Shown here: positions 7,867 to 16,478 of the stretch, piece after piece
Layout of the letters: every line of letters begins with the position of its first letter
How positions within the stretch are numbered: the stretch's first letter is position 1
Source: Chloroflexota bacterium
GTDB lineage: Bacteria > Chloroflexota > Anaerolineae > Aggregatilineales > Phototrophicaceae
NCBI GenBank assembly: GCA_023430545.1
Contig: JAEZAF010000182.1
Location: 8,345 to 72,344, forward strand
Length of the DNA stretch: 64,000 nt
Direction of reading: 5' to 3'
Translations under genes and position numbers: made by a program
Notes under the pieces: model-generated
What the model was told of the DNA's origin: nothing
What the model saw: only the letters and a program-made list of their open reading frames with translations
Database searches by the model: none

Positions 7867-8364
7867 ATGAAGGCCAACATCCCGGTTGTACGTTACACCT
7901 CATGGCCGATGGTGATCCCGCAACTGATCACGATGGCGCTGTTTACAGGCATCAGCGTGCTGCTGTTGTGGAACCCACTGCAACTGCTCTCGGTATCACT
8001 TGGACTGTTCGCGTATATGCTGTTTGCCTTTGCGCTGCGCCACTTCCTGACCTACGATCACCGGCAGGGGATGGTACTGGTAAAGCGCGAGGATTATCAG
8101 CGGGCGATCACGATGTTCGAGAAGAGCTTCCGGTTTTTCTCTGACCACGCATGGATTGACCGCTATCGGGCGTGGACCATCCAGTCACCGTCTGGCTATA
8201 CCTTCCGCGAGATCGCGCTGACCAACATCGGCTTCTGTCATCTTCAGCTTGGGGATGTCGCACAGGCCAAGGCCGTGTACACCCGCGTGCTGGACGAATA
8301 TCCAGGCAATGCACTGGCCCGCAGCACCCTGAATGTGATCGAAACCGTCGAAAAATCCGCCTGA
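7867..8364 (+). CDS. TPR-containing membrane protein
   Basis: A 165-residue protein. Two closely spaced hydrophobic helices (about 14-33 and 37-58) form a hairpin anchor. They are followed by tetratricopeptide-type helices: GMVLVKREDYQRAITMFEKS and IALTNIGFCHLQLGDVAQAKAVYTRVLDEYPGN, both with the W/LGY-A-P spacing of TPRs. The role is presumably protein-protein contact at the membrane, but the partner is unknown. The start follows AAAGAGGA. It stands alone between two repeat elements. I do not recognise a specific family. Confidence 0.85.
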   Translation: MKANIPVVRYTSWPMVIPQLITMALFTGISVLLLWNPLQLLSVSLGLFAYMLFAFALRHFLTYDHRQGMVLVKREDYQRAITMFEKSFRFFSDHAWIDRYRAWTIQSPSGYTFREIALTNIGFCHLQLGDVAQAKAVYTRVLDEYPGNALARSTLNVIETVEKSA

Positions 8365-8367
8365 ATG

Positions 8368-8390
8368 GGGGCGGGATTCAATCCCGCCCC
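8368..8390. repeat. REP palindrome (GGGGCGGGATT arms)
   Basis: Perfect 11-base arms GGGGCGGGATT and AATCCCGCCCC flank a single central C. It begins 3 bases after the TPR stop codon. A near-identical copy lies at 19700-19722. It could act as a terminator, but no T-run follows. Confidence 0.6.
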
Positions 8391-8456
8391 ATATGCAGCA
8401 ACTTCAGGGCATTACAGCCAACAGGTGTTTTCTGTCGTCTGGGGTTTGTGGCGGTG

Positions 8457-8621
8457 GCGGCGGCGGCGCGAAAAAATGTGCCGCCGCAACTATTTTCCCC
8501 TCAAAAATCGGCGGCAATGGTCGGAATTGCGGCGTAAATGCGCCACAATGCGCCACTATTTACTGCTTGTTGCTGCTGCTGCCGCACAAAATTTTTGTGC
8601 GGCAACAACGGGTTTTCCCCT
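8457..8621. repeat. tandem hairpin units with TTTTCCCCT tags
   Basis: Two copies of a unit 120 bases apart. Each has a GCCGC-type hairpin followed by TTTTCCCCT and an A-rich stretch (tags at 8493-8501 and 8613-8621). The second hairpin has perfect 11-base arms (8581-8591 and 8593-8603). Its 21-base core (8584-8604) recurs identically at 33937-33957. Short open frames crossing the region look like repeat artefacts. Confidence 0.55.
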
Positions 8622-8820
8622 GAAAATGACGGATGTGCTGCTGCAAAGGTGGGCTTTGTTGCAGCATTGTGCAACAAGGGCTGTTTCGCGCCTCCATGTG
8701 GGGACTCACGGAATAGTTCAATATAGCACGAATGTTCGAATTGTGCGGTTCGAATTTTCAAACGAAGTGGACCAAAAAGCGGGGGCTATTTCGCCTCAAG
8801 ATTTCTCAACCTGCTGAACG

Positions 8821-8993
8821 GGGGCGGGATGATGATCTTTCACAAATAAATACGGAGTAATTTTTCGGGAGCACACACGTGCTCCCCTACATCGGTCACG
8901 TCGTAGGGGCGACCTGCGATGAAACCAGCATCGCCGTGGTCGCCCGTCGCCCGCGTTTTCCGTATTTAAAAGTTAATCTGCATTAATCCCGCC
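8821..8993. repeat. composite MITE-like fold-back element
   Basis: Imperfect terminal inverted repeats enclose two internal hairpins. The ends are GGCGGGAT near 8823 with AAATACGG at 8848, against CCGTATTT at 8960 and ATCCCGCC ending at 8993. The internal hairpins are GGGAGCAC/GTGCTCCC (8867-8886) and GGGCGACC/GGTCGCCC with inner GCGATG/CATCGC (8907-8945). There is no ORF. With the preceding repeats this accounts for nearly all of 8365-9002. Confidence 0.55.
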
Positions 8994-9002
8994 TGTAGAC
9001 CG

Positions 9003-9968
9003 TTAAACCTGCTCACTGGCTCGCAGCACCGCCAGCATATTGTTGATGGTGTTGCGGTGCACATGCTCCCATGCCATCGGGCTGCTGTTGGAATTATGCG
9101 GTGCAAGCATGACGTTGTTCATCTTTCGCAGAGGGCTGTCCGCCGGAAGTGGTTCATGCTCGAAGACATCGAGGGCCGCGCCTGCGATCTGCCCGGCCTG
9201 AAGCGCCCGGATCAGCGCCTGCTCATCGACAATCGGGCCGCGTGCGGTATTGATCACCACCGTCGTCGGTTTCATCAGGGCCAGCGTCTCGTCGTCGATC
9301 AGGTGATAGCTGGTCGGGTTCAGGTCGCAGTTGGTGCTGACGAAATCGGCTTCGCGCAGCAGGGTTTCGTGATCGACCATCTGAATCCCCGTCTGCTGGA
9401 TGAAGTCGGGGGCAAGGCTGGCGATGTCCTTCGGATCAGTGCCGAGGATGCGCATCCCGAAGCCGACCGCACGCCGCGCTACTGCCTTGCCGACATCACC
9501 GACGCCGATGATACCGAGGGTGCATTCCCGCAGCGACCGTCCGGGGATCTTTTCCCACACACCGCTTTTCATGTGCTGATCCAGAAATGGCAGGTTGCGC
9601 GCATAACTCAGCATATAGCCGAGGACACTGTCCGCTACCGGTTCGCTGAAGGCGTTCGGTGTATTCTTAACCGACACGCCGAACTGGGCGCAGGCTTCAC
9701 GGTCAATTGAGTCGATCCCCGTACCCCACTTGGAAATCACCTTGAGCCTGGGCGCGGACTGTAATACGCGCAGGGTGAAGCGGTCGTCCCCGGTGATTGC
9801 GCCGTCGATATCGCTGATAAATTCCAGCAGATCGGCCTCTTCAAAGCGCTCGAAGACCGGCGGGATAAACAGTTCGCAGCCAGCGGCTTCGAGTTCCGGG
9901 CGAAAGCGTTCGATCACCGGCTGCATGTAAGGCGCGGAGATCAGGATTTTCCAGCGTTTGTCGGACAT
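9003..9968 (-). CDS. D-isomer-specific 2-hydroxyacid dehydrogenase
   Basis: A 321-residue NAD-dependent dehydrogenase of the phosphoglycerate-dehydrogenase-like family, which interconverts a 2-keto acid and a D-2-hydroxy acid. The Rossmann motif GVGDVG is at 155-160. The catalytic triad is Arg243 (NTARGPIVDE), Glu272 (DVFEHEPL) and His291 (APHNS). There is no C-terminal ACT domain, so it is not the regulated SerA form. It lies 37 bases downstream of the cytidylyltransferase gene on the same strand, probably in one operon. The pairing suggests it works on a sugar acid or a precursor of a CMP-activated sugar. That is inference; substrate unknown. Confidence 0.88.
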   Translation of the reverse strand: MSDKRWKILISAPYMQPVIERFRPELEAAGCELFIPPVFERFEEADLLEFISDIDGAITGDDRFTLRVLQSAPRLKVISKWGTGIDSIDREACAQFGVSVKNTPNAFSEPVADSVLGYMLSYARNLPFLDQHMKSGVWEKIPGRSLRECTLGIIGVGDVGKAVARRAVGFGMRILGTDPKDIASLAPDFIQQTGIQMVDHETLLREADFVSTNCDLNPTSYHLIDDETLALMKPTTVVINTARGPIVDEQALIRALQAGQIAGAALDVFEHEPLPADSPLRKMNNVMLAPHNSNSSPMAWEHVHRNTINNMLAVLRASEQV

Positions 9969-10005
9969 GGTAAAAGGGATTTGCTCCTGTCGTGATCAAG
10001 ACTTG

Positions 10006-10683
10006 CTATTCAGCGGTCTGTGTGCGCTGTTTGAGGTAGAGATATTCAGCCACCTGAAAATCGATCTCTTCGTCAATATCCCACGATTCTATGCGGTCGG
10101 TTTCGAACATCAAGGGGCGTTCGCCGATGCGGTTGCGGCGGAACTCCAGACTGGCGCGGCTGAACAGATAGAAGTTGGAATTTTCTTCGAAGATCGGCGG
10201 CAGGTCCTGCGTGCGCAGCAGGATGTTCGGGTTATGGTTCACGGGTCGCCCAAGCTGATCCCACAGGCGCGTTTGCAGCCGTGTGACACTGAACAGTGAG
10301 TCGCAGGCCGGGTAGTGATCGAGGAAATGCTGGATGGCAGTGGTCAGGGTTTCCGTCCGCAGCATGGGATTGGTGCTGTGTGTTTGCAGATAGAAATCTG
10401 CGTCCACCTGCCGGATGACATGCATCAGGACTTCGTTCATCGGCGTCTCACTGGCACACAGATGCGCGGGCCGTTCGATCAGCCGCACCTGTGGAAAGAT
10501 TTCAGCCGCATCCTTCAGGATGGTCTCGCTGTCGGTATCGATCACGATTTCCTCGATCAGCGGGCAGGCCAGCAGAGTCGTGATGATGTGATGATAAAGC
10601 GGCTTCCCGGCGAAGTTTCGATAATTCTTGCCGGGAACACGCCCGCTGTTATGACGCATCGGCGTGAGTGCAACAATCCGCAT
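10006..10683 (-). CDS. acylneuraminate/KDO-type cytidylyltransferase
   Basis: A 225-residue CMP-sugar synthase-like enzyme that would couple CTP to an acidic sugar. The N-terminal nucleotide-binding motif reads ALTPMRHNSGRVPGKN (the R-x-x-S-x-x-x-x-x-K pattern of NeuA/KdsB, slightly altered), followed by FAGKPLYHHII. Further family marks are EIVIDTDSE, YLQTHSTNPMLR, and a C-terminal ENSNFYLF...WDIDEEIDF. A start with AAGGA upstream fits. Neither the sugar-making synthase (NeuB-type) nor a transferase is nearby. The substrate could be a nonulosonic acid or a related keto sugar. Confidence 0.85.
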   Translation of the reverse strand: MRIVALTPMRHNSGRVPGKNYRNFAGKPLYHHIITTLLACPLIEEIVIDTDSETILKDAAEIFPQVRLIERPAHLCASETPMNEVLMHVIRQVDADFYLQTHSTNPMLRTETLTTAIQHFLDHYPACDSLFSVTRLQTRLWDQLGRPVNHNPNILLRTQDLPPIFEENSNFYLFSRASLEFRRNRIGERPLMFETDRIESWDIDEEIDFQVAEYLYLKQRTQTAE

Positions 10684-10799
10684 TCAGTCTAAATCCTTAC
10701 AGTGGCAGTGGCATTTGTTTTAATACTGGCTCAAATCTTCCCGCAAAAAGGGCGACCTGTAAATGTGGAAGTCCTGCTGCTCGCTGCCGGTCCTCATCT

Positions 10800-11771
10800 T
10801 TACTGTACGTTCTCGCCGCGACGGATCGCCAGCATCACGATCAGTTCTGCCAGCACCATCTGCAGAAAGGCGGTGATGAGCAGTGCTACGCCCATGAAAA
10901 TACTGAACTGCACCATCCCCCACAGATCGCTGTAGAACGCCAGATTGAGATAGCGCAGGCCCCAGTCCCCGAACGCGCCAAACCCGACCATTGACAGCAG
11001 GGCGGAGAAGGTCGAGGGCATCGTGATAATGTCCGTGGCCGCCAGCATCGCGACAAAAAGCGCAAAGGTCAGCAGGATGCGGGCTATAATTGCGATCACC
11101 TGTACCAGTACGAGGAAGATCCGCTGCTGGAAGAAGGTCGACAGCAGCAGACCGAACGCCGCATCAAGGCTGATACCGGTCAGCGGCAGGATAAACGATG
11201 CTGTCATGCTGATCGCGAGCAGCACTACCACCGCAGGCAGCGGAAGCTGTGGCGTCGCCGGGCCGGAGATAATCGCCAGATAATCACCACCGAACGCCGT
11301 CAGATCATAGAGCAGCAGCCCAACGAGGATCACCCGCACCAGCAGAATCAGGATCAGAAATCCCGAAAGGCGGTAGAAGATGGCCGCGCTCCAGCGTGCC
11401 CGCAGTGCCAGCCCGACTCCATTGCGTGTCGCCCGCAGCGTGTCCCACGTCTGTTTGCGCTTCTCCTCACCGATCACGCTCGATGTATAGCTGATCACCA
11501 GCGCACTGAGTGCAAGCTGTACCACCAGCGTCGGCCAGTAGAGGATATTCAGCACCGCTTCTGAGACCGGCTGAGTGGCGGTGGTCATCGTGTTATTCAG
11601 TACCGATGAGGTAATCAGCGCCCCGCCAATGCCGAGGATGATCAGGACCAGGATCAGCCTCAGTAAATAGGTTCGTCGGTTAGGGCGGCCTGCCAGTCCC
11701 AGTGTATGACGCATGGCCGGATGTTCGGGTCTTGCCCACTCAGGAAGTTGTGCAGTCACACGTTGCAGCAT
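10800..11771 (-). CDS. ABC-2-like permease, orphan
   Basis: A 323-residue integral membrane protein with about six hydrophobic helices (near 36-56, 74-95, 133-155, 174-200, 215-245, 280-312). The cytoplasmic segment GEEKRKQTWDTLRATRNG matches the E-x-x-x-G/K-T-x-x-x-L-x-x-T loop of ABC-2 type permeases that contact the ATPase. No ATP-binding subunit is adjacent, so it must pair with a distant one or have another role. It starts 82 bases after the end of the addA-like gene on the same strand. Substrate unknown. Confidence 0.7.
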   Translation of the reverse strand: MLQRVTAQLPEWARPEHPAMRHTLGLAGRPNRRTYLLRLILVLIILGIGGALITSSVLNNTMTTATQPVSEAVLNILYWPTLVVQLALSALVISYTSSVIGEEKRKQTWDTLRATRNGVGLALRARWSAAIFYRLSGFLILILLVRVILVGLLLYDLTAFGGDYLAIISGPATPQLPLPAVVVLLAISMTASFILPLTGISLDAAFGLLLSTFFQQRIFLVLVQVIAIIARILLTFALFVAMLAATDIITMPSTFSALLSMVGFGAFGDWGLRYLNLAFYSDLWGMVQFSIFMGVALLITAFLQMVLAELIVMLAIRRGENVQ

Positions 11772-11853
11772 CGCTTAAAGTCTCCGTTTCAATGATCGGG
11801 TAGGTTGGCTGTCACGATTTTGCATCTGTCGAGCATTCGCTTGAGCATTCTTT

Positions 11854-14800
11854 TCATCGTACGGTACCGCTGCCGCTGTCCTCATCGCGCCGGGTGAGCT
11901 GTTCTACCGCGCTGTCCAGTCCGGCATCCAGCGCACTGCGCCAGGTCGCTTCCGGCACATGGATCGACGTATTGTAGCTGAGATAATGCAGATAGACATC
12001 GGGCACACACGGACGCTCTGCGCTCAGGATCTGTTCAGCAGCAGCGGCATAGATCCCCAACTGAAGGTGATAGCGTGCCGCGTGCTGGTGCAGCTTCTGC
12101 TGACGGATTTTAGAGTCCGGCTCCCAGTGCCGCATCCTGCTGGTCTTATAATCGGCCAGCACCCAGCGTTCAGATTCTCCGGATGCGACTGGACGCTGAA
12201 ACAGCACATCAATCACGCCGTGGACGATATGCGATTCCTGTTCGTACACGAACGGCAGTTCGCGCAGCACTGGCAGACCGTGATCCTGTGCTTCCCTGAT
12301 CCAGCGGTACAGGGTGCTCTGTGTAAAACGGTCGAGCAGGGTGCTGGCCTGCTGTGCGGCTTCATCGACCAGATGCTTTTCCTTGATTCCAATCGCCCAG
12401 GCATAGCTGCCGAGCAGGGTCAGGCGTTCATCCAGTGCAATATTGAAGGGGATCTGCCACCAGCGCAGCGCCTGATGAACGATGTCTCCCACCTGACGCG
12501 CACTGACGCGGGTCTGATCGGAATGCGGCTGCACCCGCTGGATGACTGCCGGTGCATCGTACAGCACCCGCCGCCGGAAGCGTTCACGGGCGCTGTACTG
12601 TTCCTGCGTATCTTCAGCGTGCAGCCAGCCGCCCATATCGGCAATCGACGTAGCCGCCAGATGCCGCACCTGCTGCTGAATCGGGACTTCGATTGAAGGC
12701 AGCAGCGGTGGACTGACGACGTCGGTGAGGTCATCGGTGGGTGATTTGCGGGTGGTGCTGTCGGTGGTCGTGTAGGGTCGGGTGGATGGTGGCTGACCCT
12801 CTGAACGGGCTTTGGCTGCCTGCTGGGCCTGACGACGGGCGCGTTTCATCGCATCCTCGCCCGGATATTCCAGCATGACTTCATGGATCAGCGGATGCTC
12901 CATATCGATTGCTTCCAGCAGCCATCCGAGCCAGCCGTCCGCCTTGCGTTCTGTGGTATCCGCCGCACCGCTGATGATCAGCAGGTCCTGCGCACGGGTA
13001 GCCGCCACGTACAGCAGACGGCGGCGTTCGGCCTCTTCGCGCTGCTTCTGCAGGTTTTGACTGCGGCGGTATGCAAATGGCAGTACAGGCTTGCCATCTT
13101 CACCGATCAGCTTGCAGATGAACTCGTCCTGAAACAGCAGCGTGTCCCGACCTTCACTGCTGCGTCCCTTATAGGAGCTGTCCAGCAGGACGACGACCGG
13201 GAATTCCAGCCCTTTGCTGGCGTGGATCGTCATGATCTGTGTGACGCCTTCCACTTCCTGTGCGGCGTCCCCTTCACGGATTTCACTGGTGGTCAGATCC
13301 TGAATGTAGGTGGTGAAGTCGCTGAGTGTGGTCTTGCCGCTGACACGCGCCTTGTCCAGCAGCTTCAGGACATTACTGCGGCGCACAGCATTGTCCGGCA
13401 GGCCGCTGAGGATGGCGAGATAGCCGGTTTCCTCGAAGATCGTTTCAAGCAGTTCGGCGATCGTCACACGGCCTGCCATCTGCCGCCAGCGTGCCAGCCG
13501 TTCAGAGGTCAGTTGAGCCTGTAGGCGCTCACCGTCCGGGAACAGCGGCCCTGGTGATTGCAGCGCATCCCACAGCGGACGCGGGGCCATGCGCCGTCCA
13601 TCAGCGTCGAATTCATTCCGCAGACCGTACAGTGCTTCGTCGCTCAGTCCGAATAACGGCGAGTGCAGCGCCGACGCCAGCGCCAGATCATCGACCGGGT
13701 TATACAGCGCTTTCAGCAGGTTCATCACATCCTGAACTTCCTGCCGGTTGTAATAACCACGCCCCGAGGTCGTCAGATAGGGGATGCCCATCTGCCGGAA
13801 CACGCTTTCATACACCGTGACATGCGTCATCGCTTGCAGCAGCAGGGCGATGTCACCGTATTCGACTGGCCGGGTGATCCCGCTCTGTTTGTCGTAAATG
13901 GGCCGCCTGCTCTCGACGAGTGCCTTCAACCGTTCTGCGATGACCTGCGCTTCCCACCGCCGTATGACATCTGTGGTGAGCGATTTGGACTTTTCCTCAC
14001 CCGGCACAGGGATATTTTTATCCAGCAGCAGGAGTTCAATCGCGGGCAGTGTGTCGGGATCTTCCGGTGGTCTCTGACGGTGCGCATCCATCGGCAGGCC
14101 GAGTTCCACCTGATACCGCCGCACCGGACTGCTGTCATCGGTCACCAGCACGCGCTCGAAAATGGCGTTAAAGCGCTCGACCAGTGGGGCATGTGTGCGG
14201 AAGGATCGCGCCAGATAGATTGTGTCTCCGCGTATATCTTCAATGTTCTTCTGAACACCGCCGAACACGCTCACGTCCGCCCCACGAAAGCCGTAAATCG
14301 ACTGCTTTGGATCACCGACGACGAACAATGCACCTTCAAGCTGCGGCGGGGCAATGTGCTGTGCAATCCGCCACTGTCGCTGATTGGTATCCTGAAACTC
14401 ATCGATCAGCAGGTGACGGATTTCGCCGCCCTGATACCGGGCGACCACTTCGGGATGCTGTTCCAGCAGGCGCACCGTCAGCGTTTCGAGGTCATCGAAA
14501 TCCAGTGCGGCACGCTGCGTTTTCATCTCGCGATAGGTTTCCTGCACCCGTCGCACCAGTGCGTACCACGCTGGCAGCAGACGCGCCGCTTCACGGTCAT
14601 GCTCACCGGGGGGATCACCCAACAGGTTAAGGCAGTCTTCCAGATGCTGCTTGATGACGCGCAGTAAATCCTTCGCCGCTGCGACGACTTCCTTCCCTCC
14701 CCAGGCCGCCGCTGCACCACCTCTCAGATTGATCGAGTCACGGCTGCGTTTGAGTGCCTCAAAGCGATCGACAAACGGCTGGATTTCGTCCATGCTCTGC

Positions 14801-15570
14801 TTCAGGCACTCCTGTGCCTGAAACCAGACCTCTGTCAGTTTATCGTTGGCGGGAGGTGAGAAATCTGTCTGATCGGTCAGGAAGGATTGCAGCGCGGCCT
14901 CAGATTTCAGGCGCTCCAGCTCACGTCGTGACCCATCGATCCATTCAGCCTCCCAGCGCTGCATCAGCGTGTCCGGATCGAAAGCGCCGTGACTGATAAG
15001 CGCATCGAGATCTGCCCCGATGATCCCCGATTTCAGCAGGGTAGTACGTATCTGGTGGAGATCATAAATCTCGAACAGCTCAAGGATATTCGGCCCGGTC
15101 TCCTCTTCAGCCGCTGCTTCTGTCAGACGCGAAAAGGTCAGATCGATGGCATCCGCCCGAAGCTGTGCCGCATCGGGTTCGTCCATTACCTGAAAATCAG
15201 GATCAAGGCCCGCTTCGGCGAAATTAGCGCGGAGCAGATCAGCGCACATGCCGTGAATCGTCGTGATGCGGGCGCTGTTCATCTCCGCGATGCGCCGACT
15301 CCACTGCTGATAAACTTCCTTCTCGTCAGCATCAAGCGCCTGACGATAGCGCTCTTCAATCAGTGTGCGGACGCGGGCACGCATTTCGGTGGCGGCTGCT
15401 TTCGTGAAGGTGATCGCCGCCAGATTGTTCAGCGCCCAGTCCGGGTTTTCCTGTAAAAGTGTCAGATAGCGTTCTACGAGAACCCGTGTCTTGCCGGAAC
15501 CCGCCCCCGCGACCACGATCGCAGTCTGCCGCGTGGAAATAGCCTTTTTCTGATCTTCGGTTGGCTGCAT
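11854..15570 (-). CDS. addA: AddA-like UvrD-family helicase with C-terminal RecB-type nuclease
   Basis: A 1238-residue exonuclease V-type enzyme that unwinds and degrades double-strand ends before recombination. It opens with the Q-motif and Walker A (TEDQKKAI, then GAGSGKT at 22-28). Later come motif II LLIDEFQDTNQ, motif III VVGDPKQSIYGFRGAD, motif V IMTIHASKGLEFPVV and motif VI RRRLLYVAATRAQ. The last 150 residues hold a PD-(D/E)xK nuclease: GVIDVLF, LADYKTS and the QxxxY-type QLGIYAAA. Length and domain order match AddA. The AddB partner is not in the window. It lies 21 bases downstream of the LOG-family gene. Confidence 0.93.
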   Translation of the reverse strand: MQPTEDQKKAISTRQTAIVVAGAGSGKTRVLVERYLTLLQENPDWALNNLAAITFTKAAATEMRARVRTLIEERYRQALDADEKEVYQQWSRRIAEMNSARITTIHGMCADLLRANFAEAGLDPDFQVMDEPDAAQLRADAIDLTFSRLTEAAAEEETGPNILELFEIYDLHQIRTTLLKSGIIGADLDALISHGAFDPDTLMQRWEAEWIDGSRRELERLKSEAALQSFLTDQTDFSPPANDKLTEVWFQAQECLKQSMDEIQPFVDRFEALKRSRDSINLRGGAAAAWGGKEVVAAAKDLLRVIKQHLEDCLNLLGDPPGEHDREAARLLPAWYALVRRVQETYREMKTQRAALDFDDLETLTVRLLEQHPEVVARYQGGEIRHLLIDEFQDTNQRQWRIAQHIAPPQLEGALFVVGDPKQSIYGFRGADVSVFGGVQKNIEDIRGDTIYLARSFRTHAPLVERFNAIFERVLVTDDSSPVRRYQVELGLPMDAHRQRPPEDPDTLPAIELLLLDKNIPVPGEEKSKSLTTDVIRRWEAQVIAERLKALVESRRPIYDKQSGITRPVEYGDIALLLQAMTHVTVYESVFRQMGIPYLTTSGRGYYNRQEVQDVMNLLKALYNPVDDLALASALHSPLFGLSDEALYGLRNEFDADGRRMAPRPLWDALQSPGPLFPDGERLQAQLTSERLARWRQMAGRVTIAELLETIFEETGYLAILSGLPDNAVRRSNVLKLLDKARVSGKTTLSDFTTYIQDLTTSEIREGDAAQEVEGVTQIMTIHASKGLEFPVVVLLDSSYKGRSSEGRDTLLFQDEFICKLIGEDGKPVLPFAYRRSQNLQKQREEAERRRLLYVAATRAQDLLIISGAADTTERKADGWLGWLLEAIDMEHPLIHEVMLEYPGEDAMKRARRQAQQAAKARSEGQPPSTRPYTTTDSTTRKSPTDDLTDVVSPPLLPSIEVPIQQQVRHLAATSIADMGGWLHAEDTQEQYSARERFRRRVLYDAPAVIQRVQPHSDQTRVSARQVGDIVHQALRWWQIPFNIALDERLTLLGSYAWAIGIKEKHLVDEAAQQASTLLDRFTQSTLYRWIREAQDHGLPVLRELPFVYEQESHIVHGVIDVLFQRPVASGESERWVLADYKTSRMRHWEPDSKIRQQKLHQHAARYHLQLGIYAAAAEQILSAERPCVPDVYLHYLSYNTSIHVPEATWRSALDAGLDSAVEQLTRRDEDSGSGTVR

Positions 15571-15591
15571 GTCGGCTGTGTTTCCTGAAAA

Positions 15592-16182
15592 TTAGGATTT
15601 AAGCTGCTGATCGTTCACCCATTTGTTGAAGGTGACCGGCGTGTAATTTTCAATTTGTGTGATCAGCGTGTCGATGTCATCGCTGCTGGTGATCACTTCG
15701 CGCTCGGTTGGGTGGACAAAGCCCTCTTCGGTGGCAAAGTTGAAGAAGTGCATCAGGCCGTCGTAGTAGCCTTCGACATTGAGGATGCCGAACGGCTTGC
15801 GATGAATCCCAAGCTGGCCCCATGTGATGATCTCACACAGTTCTTCCAGGGTGCCATAACCACCCGGCAGCGCGATAAAGGCATCGGCAAGGTCTGCCAT
15901 CATTGCCTTGCGCTCGTGCATGGTATTGACGATACGCAGTTCGGTCAGCCCTTCATGCGCGATTTCCACATCGGCCAGCGCCTTGGGGATAATCCCGATC
16001 ACCTTGCCGCCGTTCTCCATCGCGCTGCTGGCGAGTGCCCCCATCAGGCCGACATGTCCGCCGCCGTAGACCAGCTCATAACCCCGCTGTGCGATCCGGC
16101 TGCCCGTCTGCTGTGCCGCACGAAGATAGGCAGGCCGTACACCGGTGCGCGACCCGCAGAATACACAAATGCGTTTAATCAT
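15592..16182 (-). CDS. LOG family (TIGR00730) phosphoribohydrolase-like protein
   Basis: A 196-residue Rossmann-fold protein of the LOG/lysine-decarboxylase-like family, whose studied members release free base from nucleoside 5'-monophosphates such as cytokinin ribotides or AMP. The signature PGGYGTLEE (106-114), the R91-K92 pair in MHERKAMM, an N-terminal CVFCGSRTG and GGHVGLMG are all present. It is the first gene of a minus-strand unit with addA. The upstream region has TACAAT on the minus strand and a small hairpin with a TTCG loop on the plus strand (16207-16222). Confidence 0.92.
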   Translation of the reverse strand: MIKRICVFCGSRTGVRPAYLRAAQQTGSRIAQRGYELVYGGGHVGLMGALASSAMENGGKVIGIIPKALADVEIAHEGLTELRIVNTMHERKAMMADLADAFIALPGGYGTLEELCEIITWGQLGIHRKPFGILNVEGYYDGLMHFFNFATEEGFVHPTEREVITSSDDIDTLITQIENYTPVTFNKWVNDQQLKS

Positions 16183-16206
16183 TCGAGATCTTCTCTGTTT
16201 CTGTAT

Positions 16207-16461
16207 GGGCAGTTCGCTGCCCCTGTTGATACTGTTACCGTTCTTCGTATTGTAGACGCCATCCGGTTTTCCGAAAACCCGACAAAATCGGCCCGTTATG
16301 CAGCGTCAGCGCCGTACAACGCCGCACAACCTGCGTCTGTCGATTTCCCGCTAACAGACGAATAACGCGCCCTTTGCGCTGTCGATGGGTTATAGCAGAT
16401 GAGGATTTTGTAGAAATCGCCCGACCGCCCGTCACTGATGCCTGCGAAATAGTGTTACAAT
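16207..16461. promoter_or_regulatory. divergent intergenic region with promoter candidates
   Basis: The gap between the LOG gene (minus) and the small ORF (plus) holds three things. A hairpin GGGCAG-TTCG-CTGCCC is at 16207-16222 and a palindrome GGTTTTC/GAAAACC at 16265-16279. On the plus strand an extended -10, TGTTACAAT (16453-16461), lies 18 bases before the small ORF. No good -35 box is visible in either direction. Confidence 0.4.
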
Positions 16462-16478
16462 GAACGGAGTATTCTGAA

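Noticed and set aside
8728..8760. GTTCGAAT-like sequence suggestive of a tRNA T-loop
   Set aside because: No acceptor stem, anticodon arm or CCA-adjacent pairing can be built around it. No other tRNA-like cloverleaf was found in the window.
8365..8817. Overlapping open frames of 75-150 codons in the repeat nest
   Set aside because: They run through palindromic GC-rich repeats, lack ribosome sites and have repeat-derived composition.
13663..14667. A 334-codon plus-strand frame inside the helicase gene
   Set aside because: It is antisense to conserved helicase motifs of the AddA-like gene and has no ribosome site or recognisable domain.
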